Assembly (NCBI RefSeq): GCF_002119665.1
Contig: NZ_CP021111.1
Span: 3,720,001 to 3,784,000 of the forward strand
Length of the DNA: 64,000 nucleotides
Direction of reading: 5' to 3'
Source of the DNA: Bordetella genomosp. 13
GTDB lineage: Bacteria > Pseudomonadota > Gammaproteobacteria > Burkholderiales > Burkholderiaceae_B
Each line of letters starts with the position of its first letter. Position 1 is the first letter of the stretch. A program made the translations under genes and the position numbers. The notes under the pieces are model-generated. The model saw only the letters and a program-made list of their open reading frames with translations, had not been told where the DNA came from and did not search any database. Shown piece after piece: positions 45,384 through 54,341 of the stretch.

Positions 45384-46727
45384 CTATACCGGAAACCGCT
45401 CGATGGTCTCGCGCACCTGCGCCAGCACGGGCTTCAACTGCTCGAACGGAACAGAGCTGAGCCCCAGCCGCAGCGCGTGCGGCGCATGGCGCGTGGCCGC
45501 ATAGGCTTCGGCCTTCGAGACAGCGATGTTGCGCGCCGCCAGGGCCGCTGCGATACGGTCCATACGCAGTTCGGCGGGCAGGGTCAGCCACACGAACAGC
45601 GCGGAGGGATTGGCCACCAGGCCCATGCCCGCGAACACGCCGCGCGCCACCGCCTGCCTGCGGCGCGCGTCGCGCCGATGCGCCGCCTCCAGGCGCGCCA
45701 CCGTGCCGTCCTCGATCCAGCGCGTGGCCATGGCGGTGACCACGCTCGGCAGGCTCCAGTGGCTGGCACGGATGTGCGCCTTGACCGCGGTGGCGCAATC
45801 CTCGGGGACCACCATGTAGCCGAAGCGCAGACCGGTGGCCAGACTCTTCGACACGCTGGACACGTACAGCGTGCGCTCGGGGGCCAGCGCGGCCAGCGCC
45901 GGCGGCGCGTCGGCGGCCAGGTAGGCATAGGCCGCGTCTTCGATCAGCAGGCAGTCATGGCGGCGCGCAATCTCCACCAGCCGGTCCCGCTGGCCGGCGT
46001 CCAGTATCCAGCCCAGCGGGTTGTGCAGGGTGGGCATGGCGTAGATGGCGCGGATCCTGCCGGTGCGGCACAGGGCCTGCAGCGCGTCCAGGTCCGGCCC
46101 GTCCGGCCGGCACGGCACCGGGCGCAGCGCCAGGTCCTGCGCCTGCGCCAGCATCTTGAAGCCGGGATAGGTCAACGCGTCGACGGCCACCGCGTCGCCG
46201 GGCGACAGCATGGCGCGGGCCGCGATGTACAGGCCCTGCTGCGCGCCGTTCACCAGGAACGTGCGGTCCGCCGTCGCGGGCACGCCCCGCGCCGCCTGCA
46301 CGAAGCGGGCCACGATGCGGCGCTCGTGGGCGCGCCCGCCGGGCGGCTGCTGCTGCATGAGGGCGGCGAGGTCGCCGGCAGACGCCAGCTTGCGCAGCAT
46401 GGCCCGCAGCAACTGCGCCTGGCCCGGCAAGGACGGATGATTGAAGGACAGGTCGGCCGTGCCGGCATTCAGGCGGGCCTCGTCCGCGCTGTCCCAGCCG
46501 CGCTGCTGCGCCGGGCGGTCGCGCACGAACGTGCCGCGGCCGGTCTCGCCCACCACCAGGCCCTGCGCCTTGAGCAGCGCATACACCTTGCTGGCCGAGG
46601 CCAGCGCGACCCCATGCCGAGCAGCCAACTGCCGGTGGGTGGGCAACATGGCGCCAGGGGGCAGCCTGCCGCTGCGGATGTCGGCGGCCAGGGTGTCGGC
46701 GAGCGCCATCACGGAAGACGTCTGCAT
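45384..46727 (-). CDS. MocR-type regulator (GntR HTH fused to aminotransferase)
   Basis: A 447-residue PLP-dependent regulator. The N-terminal GntR winged helix (ADTLAADIRSGRLPPGAMLP, QLAARHGVALASASKVYALL) is joined to a class I aminotransferase-like domain. The PLP Lys is in YVSSVSKSLATGLRFGY, with Asp/Tyr in LIEDAAYAYLA and AMPTLHNPLG. MocR proteins bind PLP or amino-compound aldimines and act on a divergent promoter. A perfect 10-bp palindrome starts nine bases upstream of its ATG. The likely targets are itself and the divergent thioesterase/exporter pair. Confidence 0.88.
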   Translation of the reverse strand: MQTSSVMALADTLAADIRSGRLPPGAMLPTHRQLAARHGVALASASKVYALLKAQGLVVGETGRGTFVRDRPAQQRGWDSADEARLNAGTADLSFNHPSLPGQAQLLRAMLRKLASAGDLAALMQQQPPGGRAHERRIVARFVQAARGVPATADRTFLVNGAQQGLYIAARAMLSPGDAVAVDALTYPGFKMLAQAQDLALRPVPCRPDGPDLDALQALCRTGRIRAIYAMPTLHNPLGWILDAGQRDRLVEIARRHDCLLIEDAAYAYLAADAPPALAALAPERTLYVSSVSKSLATGLRFGYMVVPEDCATAVKAHIRASHWSLPSVVTAMATRWIEDGTVARLEAAHRRDARRRQAVARGVFAGMGLVANPSALFVWLTLPAELRMDRIAAALAARNIAVSKAEAYAATRHAPHALRLGLSSVPFEQLKPVLAQVRETIERFPV

Positions 46728-46735
46728 GCGTGTAT

Positions 46736-46761
46736 CTAGGACAATTTTTTGATTGTCCTAG
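46736..46761. promoter_or_regulatory. Perfect palindromic operator in the MocR divergent region
   Basis: CTAGGACAAT (46736-46745) and ATTGTCCTAG (46752-46761) form a perfect 10-bp inverted repeat around TTTTTG. It lies just before the MocR ATG and about 90 bp before the thioesterase ATG. A TTGATT at 46750-46755, inside the repeat, could be the -35 of the plus-strand promoter (TAAGCT 17 bases on). Confidence 0.65.
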
Positions 46762-46851
46762 TCTACGGAATTAAGCTGCGGCACGTAAGTCCGGACCGCA
46801 TGCAAACGCGCCCGCATCGGTCATTTGAAAGCCCCGAACAAAGGTCCCGCC

Positions 46852-47343
46852 ATGACGATCAAGACCCACGCGCGCGCCCTGCCCGTCCTCGAGTATCTCA
46901 GCCGCCAGCTGGCCGGCAGCCTGCATCCTGACGACACCACCCACATGCGCTACCCCACCGCGATCTCGCAGCTGCTGGGCTTTCGCATCGTCCAGATCGG
47001 CGAGGCCACGGCGGTGGTCGAATTCGATGCGGACGCGCTGCGCCACGGCAACCAGCAGGGCACCGTGCACGGCGGCCTGCTGTGCGAGCTGGCCGACGCG
47101 GCCATCGGCACCGCGCATTCGACGCTGATGGCGCCCGAGGAGAGCTTCACCAGCATCGACCTGCGTGCCACGTTCCTGCGTCCGGTATGGCAATCGCGGC
47201 TGCGTGCACACGCACGCGCGACGCATCGCGGCCGGACCATCAGCCATTACCTGTGCGACATCGAACGCGAGGACGGCAGACCCGTGGCCAGCGTCACCAG
47301 CGCCGTCATGACCCTGCGAGGCCAGCACGCCGAGGGCCGCTGA
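46852..47343 (+). CDS. PaaI-family hotdog thioesterase
   Basis: A 163-residue acyl-CoA thioesterase-like protein of the hotdog fold. The motif GTVHGGLLCELADAAIGTAH (about residues 70-89) is the PaaI/YbgC-type active-site helix. SFTSIDLRATFLRPVWQSRL and GRTISHYLCDI complete the fold. The ATG has AAAGG eight to twelve bases upstream; an in-frame upstream start at 46825 is less likely. It lies two bases before the exporter gene and divergent from MocR, so both are probable MocR targets. The substrate is unknown. Confidence 0.83.
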   Translation: MTIKTHARALPVLEYLSRQLAGSLHPDDTTHMRYPTAISQLLGFRIVQIGEATAVVEFDADALRHGNQQGTVHGGLLCELADAAIGTAHSTLMAPEESFTSIDLRATFLRPVWQSRLRAHARATHRGRTISHYLCDIEREDGRPVASVTSAVMTLRGQHAEGR

Positions 47344-47345
47344 GC

Positions 47346-48287
47346 ATGCCGCCCTCCACGCATACGGCGTCCGCCGGCCCGGGCCGCATGGACGGCATGG
47401 CGTGCGCCGCGCTTGCCGTCATGCTGTTCTCCGGCTTCACGCTGGTGTCGCGCCTGGGTTTCACGCGCACCGCGCTGACGCTGCCCGACATCGCCATGCT
47501 GCGCTTCGGCGTGGCCGGACTGCTGCTGCTGCCGCTGCTGGCGCGATTCGGCCTGGGCCACCTGCGGCCGAGCCAGGCGGCCCTGTTGGCTTTCACCGGC
47601 GGGCTGGGCTTCGCCTCGTTCGCGTACCTGGGCTTCAGGCTGGCGCCAGCCAGCCACGGCGGCGTGCTGTTGCACGGCACGATCCCGCTGTTCACATTCC
47701 TGCTGCTGCGCGTAGCCGCCGGACAGCGCGCGGGTCCCGTGCGACGGATCGGGCTGGCGCTGATCCTGCTCGGCATGGGCGCCATCACCTGGGACAGCTT
47801 TCGCGGCGCGACGCCGGGCCAGTACCTGGGCGACGTGGCGCTGATGCTGGCCGCGCTGTGCTGGGCGGCCTATGGGTTGCTGGCCCAGCGCCTGGCCGTG
47901 ACGCCCCTGCATGCCGCCGCTATCGTGGCGCCCTGCTCGCTGGCGTGCTTCCTGCCTGTGTACCTGCTGCTGCCCGGCCCTGCGATGGCGGCGGCGGGCT
48001 GGCCGGACATCGCGCTGCAGGCCCTGTTCCAGGGCGTGCTGGTGGGCGTGGTGTCCCTGCTGGCCTACACCCGTGCGGTGGCCGCGCTGGGCGCGCAGGC
48101 GACGGCGCTGTACACCGCCGCCGTGCCGTGCCTGACCACGCTGGGCGCGGTGTGGCTGCTGGAAGAGCGCCCCACGGCACTGGCCTGGGCCGGCGTCGCG
48201 GCCGTCACGGCGGGGATGGCGATCGCCTTGCGCGCCAGCGCGGCGGTCCCCATGTTGCGTACGGAGCGTCGAACCAACGGGCCATGA
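47346..48287 (+). CDS. EamA-family (DMT) transporter
   Basis: A 313-residue ten-helix drug/metabolite transporter with two EamA repeats (residues ~17-145 and ~160-295). The second repeat has the typical YTRAVAALGAQATALYTAAV and WLLEERPTALAWAG. Related exporters move amino acids or metabolites out of the cell. It is coupled to the thioesterase gene and probably controlled by the divergent MocR regulator. Confidence 0.85.
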   Translation: MPPSTHTASAGPGRMDGMACAALAVMLFSGFTLVSRLGFTRTALTLPDIAMLRFGVAGLLLLPLLARFGLGHLRPSQAALLAFTGGLGFASFAYLGFRLAPASHGGVLLHGTIPLFTFLLLRVAAGQRAGPVRRIGLALILLGMGAITWDSFRGATPGQYLGDVALMLAALCWAAYGLLAQRLAVTPLHAAAIVAPCSLACFLPVYLLLPGPAMAAAGWPDIALQALFQGVLVGVVSLLAYTRAVAALGAQATALYTAAVPCLTTLGAVWLLEERPTALAWAGVAAVTAGMAIALRASAAVPMLRTERRTNGP

Positions 48288-48290
48288 AAA

Positions 48291-48314
48291 AACCCGCCCT
48301 GAAAAAGGCGGGTT
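48291..48314 (-). terminator. Terminator between the EamA gene and pagL
   Basis: An 8-bp stem AACCCGCC (48291-48298) pairs with GGCGGGTT (48307-48314). Read on the minus strand it is followed by TTTTTT, which fits termination of pagL. It lies just after the convergent EamA gene stop. Confidence 0.75.
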
Positions 48315-48356
48315 CCAGATACCCATGCCGGCGGCAGGGGCCGCGGGACGGCGCGA

Positions 48357-48908
48357 TCAGAACTGGTACAGGTACGTCAGCTGCAGCACGTTCAAGCCGG
48401 GATTGGGACGCTTGATGCTGGCGTTGGAGAAGTGGGAATAGCGCAGGCCGATGCGGCTGTTCTGGTTCAGCAGGAAGCCCATGCCGACGTGGTCGCCGAA
48501 CTGGAAGGCGGTGCTGATGGTCTTGTCGGCGAAGGTGGTGCGCGAGAACACCGTGGCGCCGATGCCGGCCTCGAGGTAGAAGCGCTCGCCCGTCCACCAG
48601 CGGAACATCGGGATGGCGCTCGCCTGCCAGATGCTGCTGGGCGACCGGTCGCCGTCGGCCCACCAATACGACGCGCCGAACTCAGGCGTCAGGTCGAGGC
48701 GGCCCCAATTGCCGCCGAAATTGTAGGTCCATACCGAGGGGGTTTCGTACTGCAGCGTAAGACGCTGGTAATGATCACCCACGCCATAATGCAGACCCAC
48801 CCCGCCTTGCGTTCCCTCCTGGGACTGCGCCTGCGTTGCGAAGGCAGCGCACGCCAGCGCCAATGCGGCCAGCCCCGACAGGGTTTTTTTCTTGTTGCTG
48901 CTGTTCAT
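48357..48908 (-). CDS. pagL: Lipid A 3-O-deacylase PagL
   Basis: A 183-residue outer-membrane beta-barrel that removes the 3-O-acyl chain from lipid A and so modifies LPS signalling. A signal peptide (MNSSNKKKTLSGLAALALAC, cleavage near TQAQ) is followed by alternating aromatic beta strands. The catalytic region reads LRYSHFSNASIKRPNPGLN, with His and Ser of the PagL triad. The C-terminal TYLYQF ends in Phe, as usual for outer-membrane proteins. GGAG precedes the ATG. Confidence 0.87.
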   Translation of the reverse strand: MNSSNKKKTLSGLAALALACAAFATQAQSQEGTQGGVGLHYGVGDHYQRLTLQYETPSVWTYNFGGNWGRLDLTPEFGASYWWADGDRSPSSIWQASAIPMFRWWTGERFYLEAGIGATVFSRTTFADKTISTAFQFGDHVGMGFLLNQNSRIGLRYSHFSNASIKRPNPGLNVLQLTYLYQF

Positions 48909-48960
48909 GGAAGCTCCATAACCGAGATGTAACGACACGCGCTCAACCATAGCAGAAAAC

Positions 48961-48980
48961 CGTCCCCCAAAAGGGGGACG
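48961..48980 (-). terminator. Hairpin downstream of accD
   Basis: CGTCCCCC-AAAA-GGGGGACG is a perfect 8-bp stem (48961-48980). On the minus strand it is followed by GTTTTC. It lies about 110 bp after the accD stop and 50 bp before the pagL ATG, so it probably ends the trp-accD transcript. Confidence 0.6.
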
Positions 48981-49093
48981 ATTGTCTTGAATCAGCAACA
49001 TGTGTGTTCAAAATCGTCGGGGCGCGGTGCAATGCCCGGTCATCTTTCCGTGGCTGGAAAAATGGCCGAGCGCCCTCGGAGCGGAACGCGTCG

Positions 49094-49969
49094 TCAGGCG
49101 GCGACGGCGTCGGCCGGCTGGCGGCCCAGCAGGGCCAGCAGGCGCGCGATTTCCTCGCGCAGCTGGCGGCGGTCGATGACCATGTCGATGGCGCCCTTCT
49201 GCAGCAGGAACTCGGAGCGCTGAAAGCCTTCGGGCAGCTTCTCGCGCACGGTCTGCTCGATGACGCGGGGACCGGCGAAGCCGATCAGCGCCTTCGGTTC
49301 GGCGATGACCACGTCGCCCATGAAGGCGAAGCTGGCCGACACGCCGCCCATGGTGGGATCGGTCAGCACGCTGATGAAAGGCAGGCCCGCGGCCGACAGG
49401 CGCGTGAGCATGGCGTTGGTCTTGGCCATCTGCATCAGCGACAGCAGACTTTCCTGCATGCGCGCGCCGCCCGAGGCCGCCACGCAGATGAAACCGGTGC
49501 GATTGTCGATGGCGGCCTGCACGCCGCGCGCGAAGCGCTCGCCCACCACCGACCCCATCGAGCCGCCCATGAATTCGAACTCGAAGCAGGCCAGCACCGC
49601 GGGCACGCCGCGCACCGAGCCGCTGACCACCACCAGCGCGTCCGTCTCACCAGTTTGCTTGACGGCTTCGCTGAGGCGGTCGGGGTACTTGCGCGAGTCC
49701 TTGAACTTCAGCGGATCCATGGAGCGCGTGTTGGAACCGATCTCGACGCGGCCCTCGAGGTCGAGCAGCGAGTCGATGCGCGCCCGCGATCCGATGCGCA
49801 TGTGATGATCGCACTTCGGGCACACGTGCAGGTTGGCCGCGAGGTCTTCGCTGTACAGCACCGATTCGCACGAAGGGCATTTCACCCACAGCCCTTCGGG
49901 CACGCGGCGTTGGCCACTGTCGCCGCTCTTGTTGATGCGAGGCGGCAGGAGTTTTTCGATCCAGCTCAT
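49094..49969 (-). CDS. accD: Acetyl-CoA carboxylase carboxyltransferase beta subunit
   Basis: A 291-residue subunit of the carboxyltransferase that makes malonyl-CoA with AccA. A zinc finger of four Cys occurs at the N-terminus ([20 protein letters not shown]). The crotonase-like core has [20 protein letters not shown] and [19 protein letters not shown]. It lies 41 bp after trpA in the common trpB-trpA-accD order. Confidence 0.95.
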   Translation of the reverse strand: MSWIEKLLPPRINKSGDSGQRRVPEGLWVKCPSCESVLYSEDLAANLHVCPKCDHHMRIGSRARIDSLLDLEGRVEIGSNTRSMDPLKFKDSRKYPDRLSEAVKQTGETDALVVVSGSVRGVPAVLACFEFEFMGGSMGSVVGERFARGVQAAIDNRTGFICVAASGGARMQESLLSLMQMAKTNAMLTRLSAAGLPFISVLTDPTMGGVSASFAFMGDVVIAEPKALIGFAGPRVIEQTVREKLPEGFQRSEFLLQKGAIDMVIDRRQLREEIARLLALLGRQPADAVAA

Positions 49970-50010
49970 AATTGTCGTCGTCCCGTTGGGGAAAGCTTGC
50001 GCCGCGCCGC

Positions 50011-50868
50011 TCAGGCGGCGGCGTCGTGTTGGGTCTGGTCAAGGGCGGCGCGGATGGTGCGCAGCCACTGGCCCGCTGCGGCCACGGCCGCCTGGGTCTG
50101 TTGTTCCGGCGCGGCGCCGGCCACGGCCTCTTCGATGGTCTGGATCAGCTTGCTGCCGATGACCACGGCATCGGCATGGCGCGCCACGCGCACCGCGCTC
50201 TCGGCATCGCGGATGCCGAAGCCCACGCCCACCGGAATGCTGACGTGGCGGCGTATCAGCGCCAGGCGCTGCGCCACGTCGTCGGTGTTCAGGCTGGATG
50301 CCCCCGTGACGCCCTTGAGCGACACGTAATACACATAGCCGCGCGCCACGCGCGCCACGGCCTGGATGCGCGCCTCGGTCGACGTGGGCGCCAGCAGGAA
50401 GATCGGGCAGATGCCCGCCTTGTCCAGCGCGGCGGCGAACGCGTCGATTTCCTCGGGCGGGTAATCGACCACCAGCACGCCGTCCACGCCGGCCTCGGCC
50501 GCGCGTTCCACGAAGGCCTGCTGACCCATGCGCTCGATGGGGTTGGCGTAGCCCATCAGCACCACGGGCGTAACGGGATCGTCGATGCGAAAAGCGCGAA
50601 CCTGGGCGAGCACGCCCGACAGGCCCATGCCCTGCGCGATGGCCCGTTCGGCGGCGCGCTGGATCACCGGGCCGTCGGCCATGGGATCCGAGAAAGGCAC
50701 GCCCAGCTCGATGATGTCGGCGCCGGCGCGCACCAGTTCGTGCATCAGCGGCACGGTGGCGGCGGGAGAGGGATCGCCCGCGGCGATGTAGGGCACCAGC
50801 GCGGCGGCGCGGCCGGATTCGGCCACGCGGGCAAAGGCGGTCTCGATGCGTTTCGGGGAGGATGTCAT
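50011..50868 (-). CDS. trpA: Tryptophan synthase alpha chain
   Basis: A 285-residue TIM-barrel subunit that splits indole-3-glycerol phosphate and channels indole to TrpB. The catalytic Glu is in [20 protein letters not shown] (with Asp in the same loop). The phosphate-binding [12 protein letters not shown] is present. It lies 10 bp after trpB. Confidence 0.95.
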   Translation of the reverse strand: MTSSPKRIETAFARVAESGRAAALVPYIAAGDPSPAATVPLMHELVRAGADIIELGVPFSDPMADGPVIQRAAERAIAQGMGLSGVLAQVRAFRIDDPVTPVVLMGYANPIERMGQQAFVERAAEAGVDGVLVVDYPPEEIDAFAAALDKAGICPIFLLAPTSTEARIQAVARVARGYVYYVSLKGVTGASSLNTDDVAQRLALIRRHVSIPVGVGFGIRDAESAVRVARHADAVVIGSKLIQTIEEAVAGAAPEQQTQAAVAAAGQWLRTIRAALDQTQHDAAA

Positions 50869-50878
50869 GGGACGTGGG

Positions 50879-52081
50879 TCAGAACGTGATGCCGGCGCGC
50901 TCGGCCACGGTATGCATGTCTTTGTCGCCGCGGCCCGACAGGTTGACCAGGATGATCTGGTCGCGGGGCAGCGTGGGAGCCATCTTCACGGCCTGCGCGA
51001 TGGCGTGCGAGGACTCCAGCGCCGGCATGATGCCTTCGATGCGGCAGCAGTCGTGGAAGGCCTTCAGGGCCTCGTCGTCGGTGATGCCGACGTATTCGGC
51101 GCGGGCGCTGTCCTTCAGCCAGGCGTGCTCGGGGCCCACGCCCGGATAGTCCAGTCCGGCGGACACGGAATGCGTTTCCTGCACCTGGCCGTCGGCATTC
51201 TGCATGACGTAGGTGCGGTTGCCATGCAGCACGCCCACCTGGCCCGCGGCCAGCGAGGCCGCATGGCGGCCGCTGTCCATGCCCTCGCCCGCGGCCTCGA
51301 CCCCGATCAGGCGCACCGACTCGTACGGAATGTAGGGGTGGAAGATGCCGATGGCGTTGGAGCCGCCGCCCACCGCCGCCACCACGTAGTCGGGCTGGCG
51401 GCCGGCCTCTTCGGGCATCTGCGCCAGGCACTCGTTGCCGATGACGGTCTGGAAGTCGCGGACCATGCGCGGATAGGGATCCGGACCGGCTACCGTGCCG
51501 ATGATGTAGAACGTGTTCTCGACGTTGGTGACCCAGTCGCGCATGGCCTCGTTCAGCGCGTCCTTCAGCGTGCGCGAACCGGACTCGACCGGCACCACCG
51601 TGGCGCCCAGCAGCTTCATGCGATAGACGTTGGAGGCCTGGCGGCGCACGTCTTCGCTGCCCATGTAGACGACGCACTCCATGCCGTAACGGGCCGCCAC
51701 CGTGGCGGTGGCCACGCCGTGCTGACCCGCGCCGGTTTCGGCGATGACCCGCGGCTTGCCCATGCGGCGCGCCAGCAGGGCCTGGCCGATGCAGTTGTTG
51801 ACCTTGTGCGCGCCGGTGTGGTTCAGGTCTTCGCGCTTGAACCAGATCTGGGCGCCGCCCAGTTCTTCGGACCAGCGGCGGGCATGGTAGACCGGGCTGG
51901 GACGGCCGACGAAGTGCTTGAGTTCATAGTTGAACGCCTCGAGAAAGGCCGGATCGACACGGCTCTGGTCGTAGGCGTTGCGCAATTCGTCCAGCGCGTG
52001 CATCAGCGTTTCCGCCACGAACACGCCGCCGTAGGGGCCGAAATGGCCTTGGGCATCCGGTAGGTCGTAAGGTTTTACCAA
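50879..52081 (-). CDS. trpB: Tryptophan synthase beta chain
   Basis: A 400-residue PLP enzyme that joins indole and serine. The PLP Lys is in [19 protein letters not shown], followed by [16 protein letters not shown] and the phosphate-binding [11 protein letters not shown]. The start is TTG (then [14 protein letters not shown]) with GGAG six bases upstream. No trpF is adjacent. The gene is followed by trpA and accD. Confidence 0.94.
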   Translation of the reverse strand: MVKPYDLPDAQGHFGPYGGVFVAETLMHALDELRNAYDQSRVDPAFLEAFNYELKHFVGRPSPVYHARRWSEELGGAQIWFKREDLNHTGAHKVNNCIGQALLARRMGKPRVIAETGAGQHGVATATVAARYGMECVVYMGSEDVRRQASNVYRMKLLGATVVPVESGSRTLKDALNEAMRDWVTNVENTFYIIGTVAGPDPYPRMVRDFQTVIGNECLAQMPEEAGRQPDYVVAAVGGGSNAIGIFHPYIPYESVRLIGVEAAGEGMDSGRHAASLAAGQVGVLHGNRTYVMQNADGQVQETHSVSAGLDYPGVGPEHAWLKDSARAEYVGITDDEALKAFHDCCRIEGIMPALESSHAIAQAVKMAPTLPRDQIILVNLSGRGDKDMHTVAERAGITF

Positions 52082-52224
52082 GTAAATCTCCGGGTCTCTC
52101 CGGGGTTCTTCCGCGGCTTTTTTCAGAATGGCGGCCAAAGGCGAACGGGGCCGCCATCGGGTCAGCAACCGGGCATTTTACCGTAGGCTGCCGCGCGACC
52201 GCCTGATTCGCGCCGCGCGGCGGG

Positions 52225-53376
52225 CTACAGCGACTGCCCCAGCTGGCGCAGGAAGCGATCGCAGGCCGCCAGCTGGTCCAGCGCCACGAACTCGTCGGGC
52301 TTGTGCGCCTGCTCGATGTGGCCCGGCCCGCACACCACCGTGGGGATGCCCACACCCTGGAACAAGCCGGCCTCGGTGCCATAGGCCACCTTGCGGGTGT
52401 CCCGGTCCTGGGTCAGCCCGCGCACCAGCTCGGTGATGGCGGCCTGCTCCGAGGCTTCCAGGGCGGGGGCGGACGCGCCGACCTCGATGTCGATGCGCGC
52501 GCCGTCGAATTCGGCCTTCATGCGGGGCAGCAGCTCGTCGCGCACATAGCGTTCGACGTCGGCCTGGATGTCCGCCGGCGACACGCCCGGCAGGTTGCGG
52601 AATTCGTAGAGGAACTCGCACGCCTCGGGAATCGTGTTGACGGCGATGCCGCCTCGGATCTGGTTCGTGGTCATGGTGGAGAACGGCACGTCGAAGAACT
52701 CGTCGTACGGGCCCTTGGCCTTCATCGCGTCGGCCAGTTCGCGAATGCGGCAGATCAGCAGCGCGGCGTACTCGATGGCATTGCAGCCGCGCGGCGTCAG
52801 CGACGAGTGGGCCGCCTTGCCGTGTACGCGGCAGCGGAACAGGTTGATGCCCTTGTGCGCCACCACCACCTTCATGCCGGTGGGTTCTCCCACCACGCAG
52901 CCCTCGGGCCGTATGCCGCGCGCCTGCAGTTCGGCCAGCATGACAGGCGCGCCCACGCAGCCGACTTCCTCGTCATACGAGAATGCCAGGTGGATGGGCT
53001 TCTTGCGCGGCATGGCCATGAAATCGGGCACCGCCGCCAGCGCGGCGGCGATGAAGCCCTTCATGTCGGCCGAGCCGCGGCCCAGCAGCACGCCGTCCTT
53101 CTCGATCAGGCGGAAGGGATCGGACGACCAGTTCTGCCCGTCGACCGGCACCACGTCGGTATGCCCGGACAGCACGATGCCGCCCTCGGTGGCGCCATCG
53201 GCGGCAGGCAGCGTGGCGAACAGATTGGCCTTGGTGCCCTCGGGGTTGTGCGCCAGCCAGGCCGGCACGCCCTGCCCCTTCAGCCAGTCCCGGGCCGTCT
53301 CGATGAGAGCCAGATTCGAATTGCGGCTGGTGGTGTCGAAGGCGACCAGTTGCTCGAGCCAGGTGCGCGTGTCCAT
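52225..53376 (-). CDS. argE: Acetylornithine deacetylase
   Basis: A 383-residue M20-family metallopeptidase of the ArgE type, which releases ornithine from N-acetylornithine. Zinc ligands are in LSGHTDVVPVDG, GRGSADMKGF and SYDEEVGCVGA, followed by VVGEPTGMKVVVAHKG. The dimerisation lid has GKAAHSSLTPRGCNAI. It is a single gene between the trp cluster and the catabolic operon; a related N-acyl amino acid substrate cannot be excluded. Confidence 0.88.
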   Translation of the reverse strand: MDTRTWLEQLVAFDTTSRNSNLALIETARDWLKGQGVPAWLAHNPEGTKANLFATLPAADGATEGGIVLSGHTDVVPVDGQNWSSDPFRLIEKDGVLLGRGSADMKGFIAAALAAVPDFMAMPRKKPIHLAFSYDEEVGCVGAPVMLAELQARGIRPEGCVVGEPTGMKVVVAHKGINLFRCRVHGKAAHSSLTPRGCNAIEYAALLICRIRELADAMKAKGPYDEFFDVPFSTMTTNQIRGGIAVNTIPEACEFLYEFRNLPGVSPADIQADVERYVRDELLPRMKAEFDGARIDIEVGASAPALEASEQAAITELVRGLTQDRDTRKVAYGTEAGLFQGVGIPTVVCGPGHIEQAHKPDEFVALDQLAACDRFLRQLGQSL

Positions 53377-53448
53377 GATGCGGGTGTCCGGGATGGGGAA
53401 GGCGCCAGTGTAGGCGAGTACGCCGGGCCGCGGACCCCGTGGAGTTCC

Positions 53449-54255
53449 CTAGCGCGGCAAACCGGCCAGGAAGCCGTCCAGCGCCTGCTCGAACGCCTGC
53501 GGCGCCTCGAGATTGGAAAGATGCGAGGCGGGCACGATGGCCAGCGTCGAGCCCGCGATGCCGGCATGCAGGACCTGCGCATCGGCGGGCGTGGTCACCG
53601 GATCGTGCTCCCCCGCCAGCGCCAGCACGGGAACGGAGATGCGCGGCAGTGCGCCATGCAGGTCCGACTGCGCCAGTCCGTCGCAACACGCCGCGTAGCC
53701 TTGCGGATCGATATCGGCCAGCCATGCCTGCGCCTGCGCCACGCGGTCGGGGTGCGCGGCAATGAAGGACTCGGTGAACCAGCGCTGCGGCGCCGACGCG
53801 GCCAGCGCCTGCATGGCCGCGCGGCCGCCCTGTCTCACGCTGTCGGCCCGCTCGCGCCAGGCCTGGCCGCTGCCGATGCGCGCCGCGCTGTTGCACACCG
53901 CCACGCCGCCGAACCGGTCGGCACGATGCGCGGCCAGCCACAGGCCCGTATGTCCGCCCATGGAAATCCCGCAGAACGCGGCCCGCTCGATCCGCAGGGC
54001 GTCCATGATCGCCAGCACGTCGTCGCCCAGCAGGTCGAAGCCATAAGGCCCCGGCGTGACCGGGCTGCCGCCGTGCCCGCGCGTGTCGTACCTGACCACG
54101 CGGTAGCGCGCGCCGAAGTGCTCGGCCTGCCGCTGCCACATCTCCAGCGTCGTGCCCAGCGAATTGCTGAACACCAGCGCCGGGGCGTCCTCGGGCCCAT
54201 CGAGCGCCACGCGGAAATCGCCGTTGCGGGTGCGCAGGGGAATCGGCTGCGTCAT
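53449..54255 (-). CDS. Alpha/beta hydrolase, 3-oxoadipate enol-lactonase (PcaD)-like
   Basis: A 268-residue alpha/beta-hydrolase close to PcaD/CatD, which opens 3-oxoadipate enol-lactone in the beta-ketoadipate pathway. The oxyanion region is LVFSNSLGTTLEMW, the nucleophile lies in FCGISMGGHTGLWLAA, Asp is in AGEHDPVTTP and His in PASHLSNLEAP. AGGAG is eight bases upstream of this ATG; a GTG three codons earlier also exists. It follows the CatB-like gene, which supports a lactone substrate. Confidence 0.82.
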   Translation of the reverse strand: MTQPIPLRTRNGDFRVALDGPEDAPALVFSNSLGTTLEMWQRQAEHFGARYRVVRYDTRGHGGSPVTPGPYGFDLLGDDVLAIMDALRIERAAFCGISMGGHTGLWLAAHRADRFGGVAVCNSAARIGSGQAWRERADSVRQGGRAAMQALAASAPQRWFTESFIAAHPDRVAQAQAWLADIDPQGYAACCDGLAQSDLHGALPRISVPVLALAGEHDPVTTPADAQVLHAGIAGSTLAIVPASHLSNLEAPQAFEQALDGFLAGLPR

Positions 54256-54341
54256 TGTCGTCACTCCTGGATATCGTTTCTGGTAGGCGCAAAAAAGGCG
54301 GGGCCGCCATGGGCGGCGCCCGCCTGCCGCATCAGACTGGC

